From contig NC_081544.1 in the NCBI RefSeq assembly GCF_901000735.1, forward strand, positions 31,552,095 to 31,616,094: a DNA stretch of 64,000 bases, written 5' to 3'. Below, one piece after another: positions 1 through 11,646 of the stretch (position 1 is the stretch's first letter; every line of letters begins with the position of its first letter). The stretch is from Corylus avellana. Lineage: Eukaryota > Streptophyta > Magnoliopsida > Fagales > Betulaceae. Both the position numbers and the translations under genes were made by a program. The notes beneath the pieces were generated by a model that worked only from the letters and a program-made list of their open reading frames with translations, made no database searches and was not told where the DNA came from.

Positions 1-283
1 TGATCTCTCTGTCTCTCTCTGTATGATTCAATTTCATTTTCAATCTTATCTTGTGCCTGGTCAATCTCATTTTATATATTATTTTATTAAAGATTGTTTG
101 GATAATCTCATTTTACATGATTGGAATTTTTGTTTTCTTACGATCTATCTCTGATTGTATGATCAAGCTTAGGAATGATGATCATGCTAAGCTTAAGAAA
201 GTCTTCTCTTTTGGGTATGAACGTATTTGGACGTAAGCTTCCATTGATTCGTGTTGTTTTTGTTTGATCTGTTGTTTTTTTAG
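1..283 (+). other. 5' UTR intron (3' part) of the UGD gene
   Basis: This stretch is T-rich and ends in a long pyrimidine tract followed by TAG at 281-283, a good splice acceptor, 20 bases before the UGD start codon. No convincing coding frame is present. Plant UGD genes commonly have an uninterrupted coding region and an intron in the leader, so I read this as the 3' part of a leader intron whose donor lies outside the window. The acceptor is seen; the intron call is inference. Confidence 0.6.
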
Positions 284-303
284 GTTGTTGAAAACAAATA
301 AAA

Positions 304-1746
304 ATGGTGAAGATTTGTTGCATTGGAGCCGGTTATGTCGGTGGGCCTACCATGGCTGTGATTGCCCTGAAGTGCCCCGCAATTGAAGTAGCTGTGGTTG
401 ATATATCTGTATCGAGGATTAATGCCTGGAACAGCGAGCAGCTTCCCATTTACGAGCCTGGCCTTGATGATGTGGTGAAGCAGTGCAGAGGAAAGAACCT
501 TTTCTTCTCTACTGATGTGGAGAAACATGTTTCGGAGGCTGACATAGTCTTTGTTTCGGTTAACACCCCTACCAAAACCCAGGGCCTTGGAGCTGGCAAA
601 GCAGCTGATCTGACATATTGGGAAAGTGCTGCTCGAATGATTGCCGATGTATCAAAATCTGACAAAATTGTGGTTGAGAAATCGACAGTCCCTGTGAAAA
701 CAGCTGAGGCAATAGAGAAGATCCTTGCCCACAACAGCAAGAAGATCAACTTCCAAATTCTCTCCAACCCAGAATTTCTTGCTGAGGGCACTGCAATCAA
801 GGACCTTTTCAATCCCGATAGGGTCCTTATTGGAGGTAGGGAAACCCCAGAAGGTGCAAAGGCGATTCAGGCGTTGAAAGATGTTTATGCCCATTGGGTC
901 CCTGTAGACCGTATAATTTGCACCAATCTTTGGTCTGCTGAGCTTTCTAAGCTTGCTGCCAATGCCTTCTTGGCACAGAGAATCTCTTCTGTGAATGCAA
1001 TGTCAGCACTTTGTGAGGCAACCGGTGCAGATGTCACTCAAGTGTCGCATGCTGTCGGCATGGACTCAAGAATTGGGCCCAAGTTCCTCAATGCCAGCGT
1101 CGGTTTTGGTGGGTCTTGCTTCCAGAAGGACATCCTTAACTTGGTCTACATCTGTGAGTGCAATGGCCTTCCTGAGGTTGCAAATTACTGGAAACAGGTT
1201 ATTAAGGTGAATGACTACCAGAAGACCCGGTTCGTGAACCGGGTTGTTGCATCCATGTTCAACACAGTCTCTGGCAAGAAGATTGCAGTTCTTGGTTTTG
1301 CTTTCAAGAAGGACACTGGTGACACCAGGGAGACCCCAGCCATTGATGTGTGCAGGGGGCTGTTGGGTGACAAAGCCCGGTTGAGCATATATGACCCGCA
1401 GGTGTCTGAGGATCAGATCCAAAGGGACCTTTCAATGAAGAAGTTTGATTGGGACCATCCAGTTCATCTCCAGCAATCGACCCCTACTTCTGTGGAACAA
1501 GTTAGTTTCATTGGGGATGCTTACGAGGCAACAAAGGATGCTCATGGTGTCTGCATTCTGACCGAGTGGGATGAGTTTAAGAAGCTTGATTACCAGAGGA
1601 TTTACGATAATATGCAGAAGCCTGCATTTGTGTTCGACGGCCGGAACATTGTGGATGCTGAGAAGTTGAGGGAAATTGGTTTCATCGTCTACTCCATTGG
1701 TAAGCCACTAGATGCATGGCTCAAGGACATGCCTGCAGTGGCATAA
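304..1746 (+). CDS. UGD: UDP-glucose 6-dehydrogenase
   Basis: This enzyme oxidises UDP-glucose to UDP-glucuronate with two NAD+ in the cytosol, feeding UDP-xylose, UDP-arabinose and pectin/hemicellulose precursor synthesis. The 480-residue product has the normal plant length and one uninterrupted exon. Near the N-terminus is the Rossmann motif GAGYVGGPT (about residues 8-16). [10 protein letters not shown] follows mid-protein, then [10 protein letters not shown] with the catalytic cysteine at residue 272. [12 protein letters not shown] marks the C-terminal UDP-binding domain. The ATG at 304 is the first in frame and lies 20 bases after a leader splice acceptor. All expected catalytic motifs are present, so the enzyme should be active. 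Which of the several plant UGD paralogues it is cannot be settled from sequence alone; gene order suggests the Arabidopsis UGD1 position. Confidence 0.97.
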   Translation: MVKICCIGAGYVGGPTMAVIALKCPAIEVAVVDISVSRINAWNSEQLPIYEPGLDDVVKQCRGKNLFFSTDVEKHVSEADIVFVSVNTPTKTQGLGAGKAADLTYWESAARMIADVSKSDKIVVEKSTVPVKTAEAIEKILAHNSKKINFQILSNPEFLAEGTAIKDLFNPDRVLIGGRETPEGAKAIQALKDVYAHWVPVDRIICTNLWSAELSKLAANAFLAQRISSVNAMSALCEATGADVTQVSHAVGMDSRIGPKFLNASVGFGGSCFQKDILNLVYICECNGLPEVANYWKQVIKVNDYQKTRFVNRVVASMFNTVSGKKIAVLGFAFKKDTGDTRETPAIDVCRGLLGDKARLSIYDPQVSEDQIQRDLSMKKFDWDHPVHLQQSTPTSVEQVSFIGDAYEATKDAHGVCILTEWDEFKKLDYQRIYDNMQKPAFVFDGRNIVDAEKLREIGFIVYSIGKPLDAWLKDMPAVA

Positions 1747-2005
1747 AAATGAGAAGCTTAATCTGCAGTGGCTTTTGAGCTAGAATTGATATTTGAGAGA
1801 GGATGTGGGTGGTTCTATAATATTTTTAATTTTTCTTTTTTCCCTTTTTATTTCTAGTTTCGGCTCTTATGTTTTATCTTACTTTTCTTTCTTTTCTTTC
1901 TTTTTCTCGTTAATGGGTTTTTAAGACACTACTCTCTAGCTAGTAGAAAATCAATCTATGTTCTTTATATGATTATATGTTAGTGTAATAAAACAGGAAG
2001 ATTTA
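1747..2005 (+). other. UGD 3' UTR
   Basis: T-rich sequence follows the UGD stop. A TAATAAA-type polyadenylation signal lies near 1986-1992 in a region with T-rich upstream elements. The exact cleavage site cannot be read from sequence. Confidence 0.5.
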
Positions 2006-3603
2006 GTATCATTCTATCTATCTTTACTGATTGTTATTCCTTTTTGAATGTCAATTTCAAGATTCTTGTGTGGGGGATTTGAGATTTTGCTCAAGAGGAT
2101 TGGTTTCACTCTTCTCTTTTAAATTACTTGAAAAAATAAAGAAAAACTGGATTACATGGGCAAAGTTACTTCAGGTGCAAGGGTTTTTCAAATTGGCATG
2201 AACATGTAATGGTTTAGAGTGGAAGGCTTGCTTTTGGCATGAATGCGCACTTAGGATTGCCTTTGCATGATCAAAATCACACCAATGTCTTTATACGACA
2301 TGCAAACTCGAGACAAATTCAACATAAAATTAGTAGAATTTTGGTTAACTTATATAATCTTATATCTATATCTTGGCACGACTCGAACCCGACATTTAAA
2401 CTTGAAAATTTGTATAAATTAAATAGTCAATTTAATACCAAGTATCAACTCACCAGAGAAATAAATCAAACAACTCACAAGCAAATCACAAAAATTTCGA
2501 AGGTGAAACGTTAACACCTTCTCACCCCTAAAAACTATTCACCTAATTTTTTTTAAAAATCAAAATCAAAACATTTTCACTTTTTATATCATATCATCAC
2601 CTTTTATAACTATTCAAATAAAAAAAATCACTACAAACAAATTTTTTTTCACTTTTTAATACTACTTTCTTACTTTTCTATACCAATCATTACTCTCATT
2701 TTTTTCCTTTCACCAAAAAATAAACAGTATTTAGGCATGGTATGGTGTTTACCAAACAACGCCTTGTACATAGAAAACCATCGGGTATGAAGGGAAATCT
2801 AGTGATGGACACTAATCAATACATAACTCTCGCCATAAAAAATAATATACTAATATTTTCAACCTCTTAGGAAAATGACTACGTAAAAAGTGCCAATTTT
2901 TTCCTATGCTCTCTCAAAATTGTTGCACTTCACAAGAATGATATTTTTCTCTATTTGTTACAAAAGGCACTCACTATAGAGGGGATGGACAACTGTTGTT
3001 AATTTGTTTTTCTACCCATTTGAATTTGGATTCTGGATGTTCTCAAATTCTTAGAAAATTTGAATTTTTCAAAATTTGAATTTTTTTTTTTTCCTTTCTA
3101 ATTATAGTATGCTTTTGGAACTTATATGGAGCTGAGAATTAAATATTATTGTATAATTTGTGTTGGTCTATGAGACGTGACACCTAAAAGCTTATGTCCC
3201 TTGCACACAGAACAGAGGACAAAACCTGGACCCAGGTTCTAAAACATTATTGCATGTCCTTTTTAATATTATTATTAGTCATCGATGAACAAAGGCAGAA
3301 AAAAAGGTTTAGGGAAAAGTCAAGGATAAGGGTAAAGTAAGAAAAGTATAAAGGAAGATAGAATTAGTATTATGCTGCAAGATTTTTTATTATTTCTCTA
3401 AAGGTGGGAGGTGTATTACAATCATTTACCGTCTGGCATATAAAAATTAGAAGAAAAAAAAAAAAGATTTTGTTTTTTAACTTGCAAAAGGAATTTTTTT
3501 TTTTATTATTAATTTTTTTTTTAAAAAAAAGGAAACGAAATTTACCATAATCAATGTCTCTTGGTTGTGCTACGGGGATAAAGAATGCTTGTGGGCTGGA
3601 GGT
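2006..3603. other. intergenic, AT-rich, no gene seen
   Basis: Homopolymer-rich intergenic sequence. The short open frame at 2239-2514 has no recognisable domain and simple A/T-driven composition. No transposon boundary was identified, although 2480-2760 is strongly A- and T-biased. Confidence 0.5.
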
Positions 3604-3770
3604 GAAATGTTAGGTGTTTTTTTAATATTTTTTTGGTGTTTTCTTAATTGTGATGTAGCTTTTAAAATTTGAGATTATTATTATTGACTTTTAATCTATT
3701 GGTGATTTTAAAAGTCATATCACAGTTGAGAAGATATCAGGAGAACACTAGAAAAATACCTAGCATTTAT
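3604..3770. mobile_element. small MITE with about 60-bp inverted ends
   Basis: The left end (AAATGTTAGGTGTTTTTTT, then AATTGTGATGTAGCTTTTAAA) matches the reverse complement of the right end, which runs from AAAAGTCATATCACAGTTGA to ACACTAGAAAAATACCTAGCATTT. The arms are diverged but alignable over about 60 bases around a short spacer, so the whole could fold as a hairpin. There is no coding capacity. A right-end-like sequence (AACACTAGAAAAAGCACCTAACATT) recurs near 31527-31551, indicating a dispersed family. I could not fix a target duplication. Confidence 0.6.
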
Positions 3771-4110
3771 TGGGGAGGGGAAGAGGGTGGTCTAAACCAT
3801 GATTTAATTCTTGTAAGGGGCTATGAGAAAAAAAAGAAAAAAGTTCTTAGTGAATATAAAAAAATGTCAGTTTTGAGGAATTGAATTAACATGAATAATG
3901 GATATATGAAAATTAATTTTTTAATTAAAAGAATACATTATATAAACTTTAGAAGATGGGAGTTGATGGGACGATGAATAAAATTACCCCAATCAACATG
4001 TATTCTTTTCTTTAAAGCTCTAGCTTGTTAATTGTTCACTTTAAATAATAATAATAAAAAAAAAGCTACTCATATGAGGACTCTATGGTAATTTCGTAAG
4101 CGGGCCGGTT
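3771..4110. other. intergenic / upstream region of the ELM2-SANT gene
   Basis: AT-rich DNA with no gene, leading into the promoter of the next gene. Confidence 0.4.
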
Positions 4111-4114
4111 TTGG

Positions 4115-4123
4115 CTATATAGG
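4115..4123 (+). promoter_or_regulatory. candidate TATA box of the ELM2-SANT gene
   Basis: CTATATAGG lies just upstream of a switch from AT-rich intergenic DNA to CT-rich, leader-like sequence. Transcription would be expected to start about 30 bases further on, near 4145-4155. Position and composition support it, but no transcript evidence is available here. Confidence 0.45.
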
Positions 4124-4149
4124 GTCTAGACCAGACAACGCTCTCGGGT

Positions 4150-4878
4150 ATCGCGGTATGTGATTAACCCGGTTTTTCTTTCTCTAATAATTTCGGACCG
4201 TCCCGTTTACCTAAAGACCGTACCCTTCGGCTTCGACCTTCGTCGTCTATCCCTCCTTCGATTTTTCCTCAGATCTAGCTCTGGTTTTCCTCTGATTAAT
4301 TTTTCTAATCCTCAAATCAAATCCCTGATTTGTTCAATTCTATTTATCCTCTATTGATTGACCCCAAAATCAACTCCAGCCGTTGATCATACCCGATTTT
4401 AGGGTTAGGGTTTCGAGTTCGTCCTTTAGACCGTTTTAATCCTCCGATCTTCTATGTTTTTCTTTTCTATTTTCGGTGTTATTTAATTCCCCTCTCTAAT
4501 CAGGTTCTGATTTAGTAGTTTGTCTCGACCCGTTCAAATTTCTGGGGTTTCGAAGCGTTCGATTCCTTAGGGTTTGTTCGTTCTGGAAATTTATAGAGGG
4601 GTTTGGTTCTTTTGCCTGAGACTGATTGTTTGGATCCCTATTTCTCAATAATTTTGCGGTTTGACCAATTCGGGTGTGTAATTGATTCGTCTAGGGTTAG
4701 GGTTTCAGAAATATTTGGGGCTTTTCTATTTGGTGGAATTAAGTTGGGGGTTAGTACTAAAGGCACAGGGAAATCAGCTTTGGGCCTTTGATTCAGTAAT
4801 ATTTTATCTGAATTAAGGCTTCTAGGGTTTTAGCTTAAACTTCCTACCTTCGAAGTCTGAATTCGACGAATTCGAGAG
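4150..4878 (+). other. untranslated exon 1 of the ELM2-SANT gene with two telo-box repeats
   Basis: CT- and T-rich leader ending in a GAG|GTAAAA donor at 4878/4879. It contains AGGGTTAGGGTTT twice, at 4401-4413 and 4693-4705. This is the reverse form of the plant telo-box (AAACCCTAA), which is common in leaders of housekeeping and nuclear-protein genes. Several upstream ATGs occur, including an immediate ATG-TGA at 4158-4163. No long conserved peptide is seen. The 5' boundary is inferred from the TATA box. Confidence 0.5.
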
Positions 4879-5637
4879 GTAAAAAAAGTTCTTATTCTTT
4901 CTTATTATTATTATTTGGTTGATAACCATATTTTTATTTATAATTATCAATTTTTAGCCATTTATTTATTTATTTGTGTTTTTTTTACATGTTATTACAA
5001 TCGTTAGTTTCAGTTTGTAAGCTTACTATACAATGTCGTTTGGTTTAATAAACTTTGCCATGACCCATACTATGGTAATAAAGGTGATAACGCTACACAC
5101 TTCGATTATATTGCATTTTGTTAATTGTTCAAACCGATGTTTTCTTTGAAATATATGGATTTTCAAAATTGTTTAAGGTTCTCTTTCATGACTTGATTTG
5201 AACATGTTTTTTTAACAATAAATTAAAATTTGAAGCTGCTTTTTCCTGAATTATTTTTAATTGTTTGTTAGAGAATTATGTCTTTCTATAAGATGATTGG
5301 ACACTGTAACATCAACCTGATTTGGTTTCTCTATATATTACTTTTCCTATTCTATAGTCTGTCTATGTTGTGTGTTCATGATAATTACATATTTTTTCCT
5401 TGTCATGCCTAAGCCTTAACAAAAAAATTAGAATTGCTTTGTGTGCCTCATGCGTCAAGTTTTTTGTATCTCTGAATGCACTCACAAATCTTTTTACACA
5501 CTTTGGACTTATCAACATGTATATTATTATTTTGGCCTTTCTCCTTATGTTATGATTATTTGTTTCTTGTTACTCTGATTGATCTTCCTCATTTCTTGTG
5601 CGGCTTTGAATTTAACCTTTAGTTATTTTTCTTGCAG
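4879..5637 (+). other. leader intron of the ELM2-SANT gene
   Basis: It starts GTAAAAAAAG and ends TTTTTCTTGCAG at 5637. It is T-rich throughout, as plant introns are, and ends 6 bases before the start codon. No embedded element was recognised. Confidence 0.65.
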
Positions 5638-5643
5638 ATTAGA

Positions 5644-7388
5644 ATGGGATTTAAAAGGCCTTTTGTTGATGAGGAGTTCCCGGAGCTTCCTCATAAGCAC
5701 CTTAGGCAGCTTGAGTACAGCCATATGCTGAATCCATTTGCCGAACTTGTTACTTGTAACAATTGCCCACAGGAACCTACTTTTTCAGGTAAAAATAGGT
5801 GGTTTGCAATATTTTAAGTTTGTATTTTGTGGCACAGCTGGCTTCTGATGCCATTGATTTGGCTGAACTATTTCTTTTTGCAATATATATGTTAATCTTT
5901 GACATATTTTGCTATCAAACAGGTGAGTATGAGGGTGGCTTTCGTCAACTTCAGTGGCATGAAACGCTTGAAAAAGACAGTGTTACTGAAGTTTCAAATT
6001 TAACTGATAAGGATATTGAGACCAATGATCCCTCGTCATGGATCTCCAGCAGTTCTAGTGAAGAAGATGCTGGGTCTGGGGTGTCATCCTACCCATCTCT
6101 TTCTCCAGAATATTTGGAATTAAATTTACCACGGAGAAGATTTGTACCATTTGAGGATGCCTATTCTTCTTTCTTGGATCACTCTCCTAGGAAACAAGTT
6201 CCTGTTGGTCCAAATCATCAAGCCAGTATTCCATTGTGGGGCAAACATATATATAAGAACAAGTTAGATCTGACAGAAAACTTTAACCCCAACATTGACG
6301 TTAGTGATAGTGAGGAGAAGCTGATGGGGACTTGTGTTATCCCAATGCCTGATTTAAATTTGTATACAGACAAGGGTGACCATGCTGGCGATGCCAGGGC
6401 AGATTGTAGTTGTCTGGATTCTGGCTCTATTAGATGTGTTTGCCAGCATGTCATGGAAGCACGAGAAAAACTAAGAAAAATCATTGGGGATGAAAAATTT
6501 GTGAATTTAGGGTTTTCTGACATGGGAGAGGACGTGGCATATGAATGGACCGAGGAAGAAGAGCAGATCTTTCATGAGGTTGTTTACTCCAACCCTGTGT
6601 CCTTGGGCAAGAATTTTTGGAAGCACCTGTCATTGGCATTTCCTTCTCGAAGTAAAAATGAGCTTGTGAGCTATTATTTCAATGTGTTCATGCTTCGGAG
6701 GCGCGCTGCTCAGAACAGATCTAAATTGCTGGACATAGACAGTGATGATGATGAATGGCAAGGAAGCAATAGAAGCTCCTACGAGGTTGGAGATTCAGAA
6801 GAAGACGAAGACTCTGCTATTGAGTCTCTTGTTGATCAAGATAATCAAGTCGATTTCTCTGAAGAAGATGATGCTAGCAATGATGATGATGCCGACTATG
6901 ACAATGACGGTGATGATGACTACAAGGGTGATGGTATTGAGCAACCTTGTAGAGATGGCGTTCCCAAAGAAGATGGTGGGATGGATCTTTTGTCAGATGC
7001 ACCCGTTTTGAATTCCCTTGATGAGAGCAAATTTGACCCCTTGTTTCAGCGTGTGGATAAGACTACAGGGAATGATCAGGAGGATCTCGGCGCCCAAGAT
7101 GACTCATGCTCTTCGTTTGATTGTCAAGCCAGTATAGCTAGCTCTTGCGGTCCTGATAACACTGGAACTGCTTTACAAAGGTGTGAAGTTAAGAGCGAGC
7201 ATGGCAAAGCTGATTGGTGTAGTGATGCGGTGGGTCAGTTCTATTTACTGGAGCCCTATGACGCTAAAGATTGGGATGCCAAGTACCCATCAGCTTCATT
7301 AAAAGGTTTTGATCTTCTATCTACATGGAACATGATTGAAGAGGTCTTTGGAGAGGGCATTTCGGATAACAAGATGATGGGTGACTAA
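5644..7388 (+). CDS. ELM2 and SANT/Myb-like domain nuclear protein
   Basis: Coding exons are 5644-5788 and 5923-7388, joined in phase 1 with GT-AG borders, giving 536 residues. The start ATGGGATTTAAAAGGCC is the first ATG after the leader intron. An ELM2-like block begins near residue 138 (KQVPVGPNHQASIPLW) and runs to about 205 (LMGTCVIPMPDLNL). A cysteine/histidine-rich stretch follows (about 208-222). A SANT/Myb-like helix bundle spans about residues 255-308 (WTEEEEQIFHEV to SYYFNVFMLRRR). A long Asp/Glu-rich tract (about 320-385) follows. In animals, ELM2-SANT pairs bind histone deacetylase complexes; the plant proteins are poorly characterised. A chromatin-associated role is therefore inference. 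It resembles Arabidopsis At1g26580/At1g13880 from memory. Confidence 0.88.
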
Positions 7389-7625
7389 AGCATCATCATC
7401 TAGTGGCTATCTGAGATAGTTGTGTCTATTTCTTGTACATATCATCTGGTGCGGCTTTTGCCAGGGCCAAAGATTTTGGGGCTTTGGCAGCTATAGTTGT
7501 CATGCAAGAGCATTTCTTCTAAAGCACCGGATATTTTGATTTTCCATTTCCTTGTGTACATCCTTACTGTGAAATCTCTAATATTTGTTGGCATGTTAAA
7601 ATGCTTTGAATGAGAATACGTCTTT
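7389..7625 (+). other. 3' UTR of the ELM2-SANT gene
   Basis: T-rich trailer after the stop codon with TTGTGTACAT- and TTTGTAAG-type sequences. There is no perfect AATAAA, and the boundary is approximate. Confidence 0.4.
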
Positions 7626-10600
7626 TGTAAGTTCCCTTTCTCTTGTATATTTTATTCAGTTACTACCTTTATTGGGGGTAGGAAGCCAATATTGTTCTCT
7701 TAACTTTATCTTGGAAGGGGAGAAACTGACCACTAATAGTCTAATACATCCAACACGCTGGTTCCAAGGAAGATTACCATCGTCAAAGTCCGTTGATGTC
7801 TGTCTTATGATCGTATTTGGGGGATTCAAGGGCCATATTGAAAAAGACAATCTCCTGGTATGTAATGGGTCTGGTCTGTAACAAAAGCAAAAGGCAAAAT
7901 AGAATTTAAATTTTCTTTGTTCTTATTTCGATCAGGTATCTTCATTTATCCAAAAAAAAAAAGAGATATAGTCCCGCTTGAAGCTAACCAACCATAGTAG
8001 AAAGAACAAACCTTTTCACGATTTCATGTTGGTAAACACGTTGGGAGAGAAAAGTGCGACAAGTTTTTTCTCCAGACGGACAGGGAAGGGAGATGGCTAA
8101 AATACAATGACCACATTTTGTTTGTATTCTTCACCCCATTTGTACCCTCTGTTGTGGTCCATTTGCTTTGATGAAAAGTGGCAATGTTAGGTATATAGAG
8201 GTGGCTTCGGAGCGAGTGGAGTCTATGTGGGATGTGGCCCATTGCAGCTTAATGTCCAATAATAGGTTGGGGGTGCAGGGGCTTCGCCATGCTCTTGCAT
8301 TATGGTAAGGGTATATCGAGAATTTTAATGTACAATGTAGAGTTTTAACTGAAAATAGTATACATAACCCTATTCTTTTAGGACATACTAAAATGAGATG
8401 CACACTCTTGTGAACGTAGACTATATAGGCACACTGTTGAACCACATAAATTTTATGTGTTCTATTATCTCTCCCTCCTCTCTTTACTTTTTACTAAATT
8501 CTTCCTTGTTGGATGTTTCGGGGAGGTTACGGATGTGAAAATAAAGTAATTAATTATAAAGAAATAAAGAAAAGTGAATAATGTAAAAGAAATGAAGTAA
8601 ACAATTAATCGATATTAAAGGAAGAACTTAAATATGTGAGACAAAGAAGGAGAGTTGTTGAGGTGGCATGATCACATAAAGGCCCGCAGTGAACAGGTAG
8701 TCATTGACTGTTGCCTGTTTTTTGGTCATAATTTGCAAAGCGTTCAACGGTTGTATATGGCGTTTAGTGGTAACGTAGAATCAGTCAATTAGGGAGCTTC
8801 TTGTGGGTAAACGGCAAGGGCCCGGATTATAGAGATAACCCCAAAAGACAATGGATCTGACCATAATCTCATCAAAGATGCCCAAATGATAGTCAAGTAT
8901 ATTGCTTTCATGGGTGTGAGAGATCCGGAATTGGTGGCAAACTGGCGTGACAGAAAGCAGAACATACAAATTCCATTGCATTTTCCAGCATGCAAAAATT
9001 GATATCAAGACAATAAAAGAAAAGGAGAGAGCCAAAGGGATGAAGGGAAAGAATAACTCGGGTGTGATTGAAAGGCAAGTATGTCTTGTATGCTGCTTTG
9101 GCCTGCAACTTCATGGTTTTAATTGGGAATTTTTTTGACCCTCAAGGCATGTTTGCTTGTTACCCACAAACGAGTATTCAAGAACAATAAAGGGATCACA
9201 ATGCTGAGTACAACTCTATTTTGGATGTTGTTTTTCATGATTGCCCACTTTTGATTTAAATCTTGAGCAGCCTAATGTTTTAAAAAAGTGTTTGCTTGGG
9301 TAAACTTGAAGAGATTATTTACATTTCATCAAAGAGAGTAAATTAATTTAAAAGTTTGAAGCAGCAAGAAAGTTTCCAATAAATATAGTAGGCTTCTTTG
9401 TGCCTACTTAATTGGCCGTTCTCCCATTGAGGGCATCCTCCCCACTTTTCGCGCTACTCCATGGGAAGGAGGAGAGGAGCTTCTCCTCTTCTTTCTTCCC
9501 AATGCCTCCACCTCTATTAGGGTTTTAAGCGACGGAAAATTCTGTGCCAAAATACATTTTGATTTAAGGTTTAAGTTTAGGGTTAAATTAGGTGTAAAAG
9601 TTGATCCAAGACATAAGAATTCAAGTTTGTATATGTTGTCTAACATAGACCTAGTCAGAGTAAAACAATCATATTTTTTCATTCATACATCAGACGAAGG
9701 CAAATTTGGTAGCGCTGTAAATCCATAAATATTCCAAATATAATGTTTGCTTGGTCAAAATAGACTATCAATAGAAGTTTGAAAATCTAGTCAACCTAAT
9801 GATTAAATTCTTGAAATTGAAATAAAATGAAAACTTAGGAATTGAAATTGATATTTCCCTAAATTGCCACACGGGTGCAAATGGTTCAAAGTTAATGGTT
9901 TTATTTGTTAATGTATTTGGGAGTGTATTTTTTATTGTGAGTAAACATAATAAGCACAATATAGAACCATTTAAAATTCTCTATTTATTTTTTAATTTTC
10001 TTTTCTTTTCTCTTTACTTTTTACCGAATTGCATAATTTCAACCAATCATGACAAACACACCAAAAATAAAATAAAAATAAAATAAAAACAGCAGATATG
10101 GAGGGGAGAGCTTGAGGACGGATTTTGTGCATTGTTGGAAGATCCGATGGGATGGTCAAAAAGTGTATTGAAGGATAATAAAGCTGGAGGAGAGGAGAGA
10201 ACTGAGGAGAGGGCCAAGTACCAAGTGCCAAGTGCTTTGCTCTTGTGTCGTGGAAAACAGAGCTGCATACAAACGGTTGAACCGAATTGCAAAAAGCTTG
10301 TAAAAGTTGTCCTCTCGCAAGTGGCAGAGGCCGGGGGGATACAGAGGGGTGGCCCTGTGCCCTGTGGGTGCAATCTTTATCCTTTAGGATGTCCAAGAAG
10401 CTACGGAAATTAAAGTGAATAACACGACATTTTTTGTAAGTTTTACGAACTGCAAAATGTACTTGACCCTCAACATTGAAACAAAACAAGAATAAATAAA
10501 TAAATAAATAATAATAATAACTAATATCAGAAATGCACATTTTAACAAGCAAATTGGTACAATATATGCTTGGCTTTAAGTCATAGGGCTGCAAACAGCT

Positions 10601-11130
10601 CAATCAGCTCGGAAGTCAGAAGTCCATTTTCAGCTATGGCTTCATTCATGTTTTTTCTATATCTGTATTGATCATAATATTTGAAGGAAAAATAGGGAAT
10701 TTGTTAATACCCACATCCAAATATGCGAATAATTATCAATTGATGATGTAGATTTTTTTTTTTTTTTTTTTTTTAAATGAATTTGTTGTTGAGTTGGCAG
10801 GGTTTAAAGAAGAAAGAATGTAAACAGGAAATTAGGAAAATAAAAATAAAAATCCGGCAGCATCTCTGTAAAAAAATATCCTTTTGAATGGGGGACCAAA
10901 TTAAAGCGAGGAAGCTGAAAAACAATAACGGTTGGAGGAGTCTGAGCCTTGTGCTTGTGTGAGCTTGCGAGCAAGACAAAGTTAAGGCATAGTTTGGATG
11001 TTTCAGTTTCAGTTTGCCATATCAAGTAGTCCTCACTCCTTGGGATCTACCAAACACCCACCAATCCTGACCGTCCAATACATCAGGCGAAACGTTCTCA
11101 ACCGAGTACACGTGCTGCCTCTCTTTTATT
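7626..11130. other. intergenic, no gene seen
   Basis: About 3.5 kb with only short open frames of biased composition. The frame at 8131-8445 (-) and several overlapping ones at 8781-9138 have no recognised domain. Runs of A/T and short direct AAATAAAAATA repeats occur near 10060-10090, and a T-tract lies at 10752-10774. A GAGGAGAGGAG-rich patch at 9465-9480 and 10188-10212 is low-complexity. No transposon end was fixed. Confidence 0.45.
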
Positions 11131-11646
11131 CCTTCTTTTAGTCTTTTGCTTCCATGCATGGAATTCTCCTCCAACTACAACACCAACAAGAGAGAGAAAT
11201 CAAAGAGAGAGAGAGAGAGTCATGGCTTTGCTTTGATTGTTGTTGATAGACCTGTTCGTCGCCACCATTAGTGACCCATTTCTTCACAATTTTGAATTTT
11301 CTTGTCAAGCCTATTGAATTTTGAACATTCAGGAGGCATGGAAAAATGGAATTTAAAGGGACACTTTTTGTGGGTCGGATCTCGTACTTCAACAAACTGT
11401 CACATCTGAGTCCTTTTTGATTCTTTGCTTATCGCCTCTGGTGAAAAAGCAAGAAACTTCGTGATCTGTGGCTCAACTGCTCGATCTAGGTATGCTTCTC
11501 ACTTCCTCTGCTTTTTCACCATTTTTGGTGTGCTTGGTGGGGCAAGATCATGGAATGTAGCCTTGTTGCGGATTCGAGGTAAGACTTGGCTCCCCTCTTC
11601 TGTTTTGTTTCCTGGGTTGGTTTTGAGTTGCCAGATAGATTCATCC
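11131..11646 (+). other. upstream and leader region of the C2H2 gene, with a likely leader intron
   Basis: A (GA)n tract lies at 11190-11219. A donor-like TCTAG|GTATGC at 11490 and an acceptor TGAGTTGCCAG at 11634 would define a 145-base leader intron 12 bases before the start codon. If unspliced, an upstream ATG near 11550 opens a 10-codon frame ending TAA. The frame of the main protein is open upstream to 11425 but has no in-frame ATG there, so that part is treated as non-coding. Confidence 0.5.

Noticed and set aside
4401..4705. Telomere-derived insertion
   Set aside because: AGGGTTAGGGTTT occurs twice as short leader motifs; there is no array, so telo-box promoter/leader elements explain it.
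11425..11646. N-terminal extension of the C2H2 protein
   Set aside because: The frame is open but contains no ATG, and a likely leader intron crosses it; the ATG at 11647 directly precedes finger 1.
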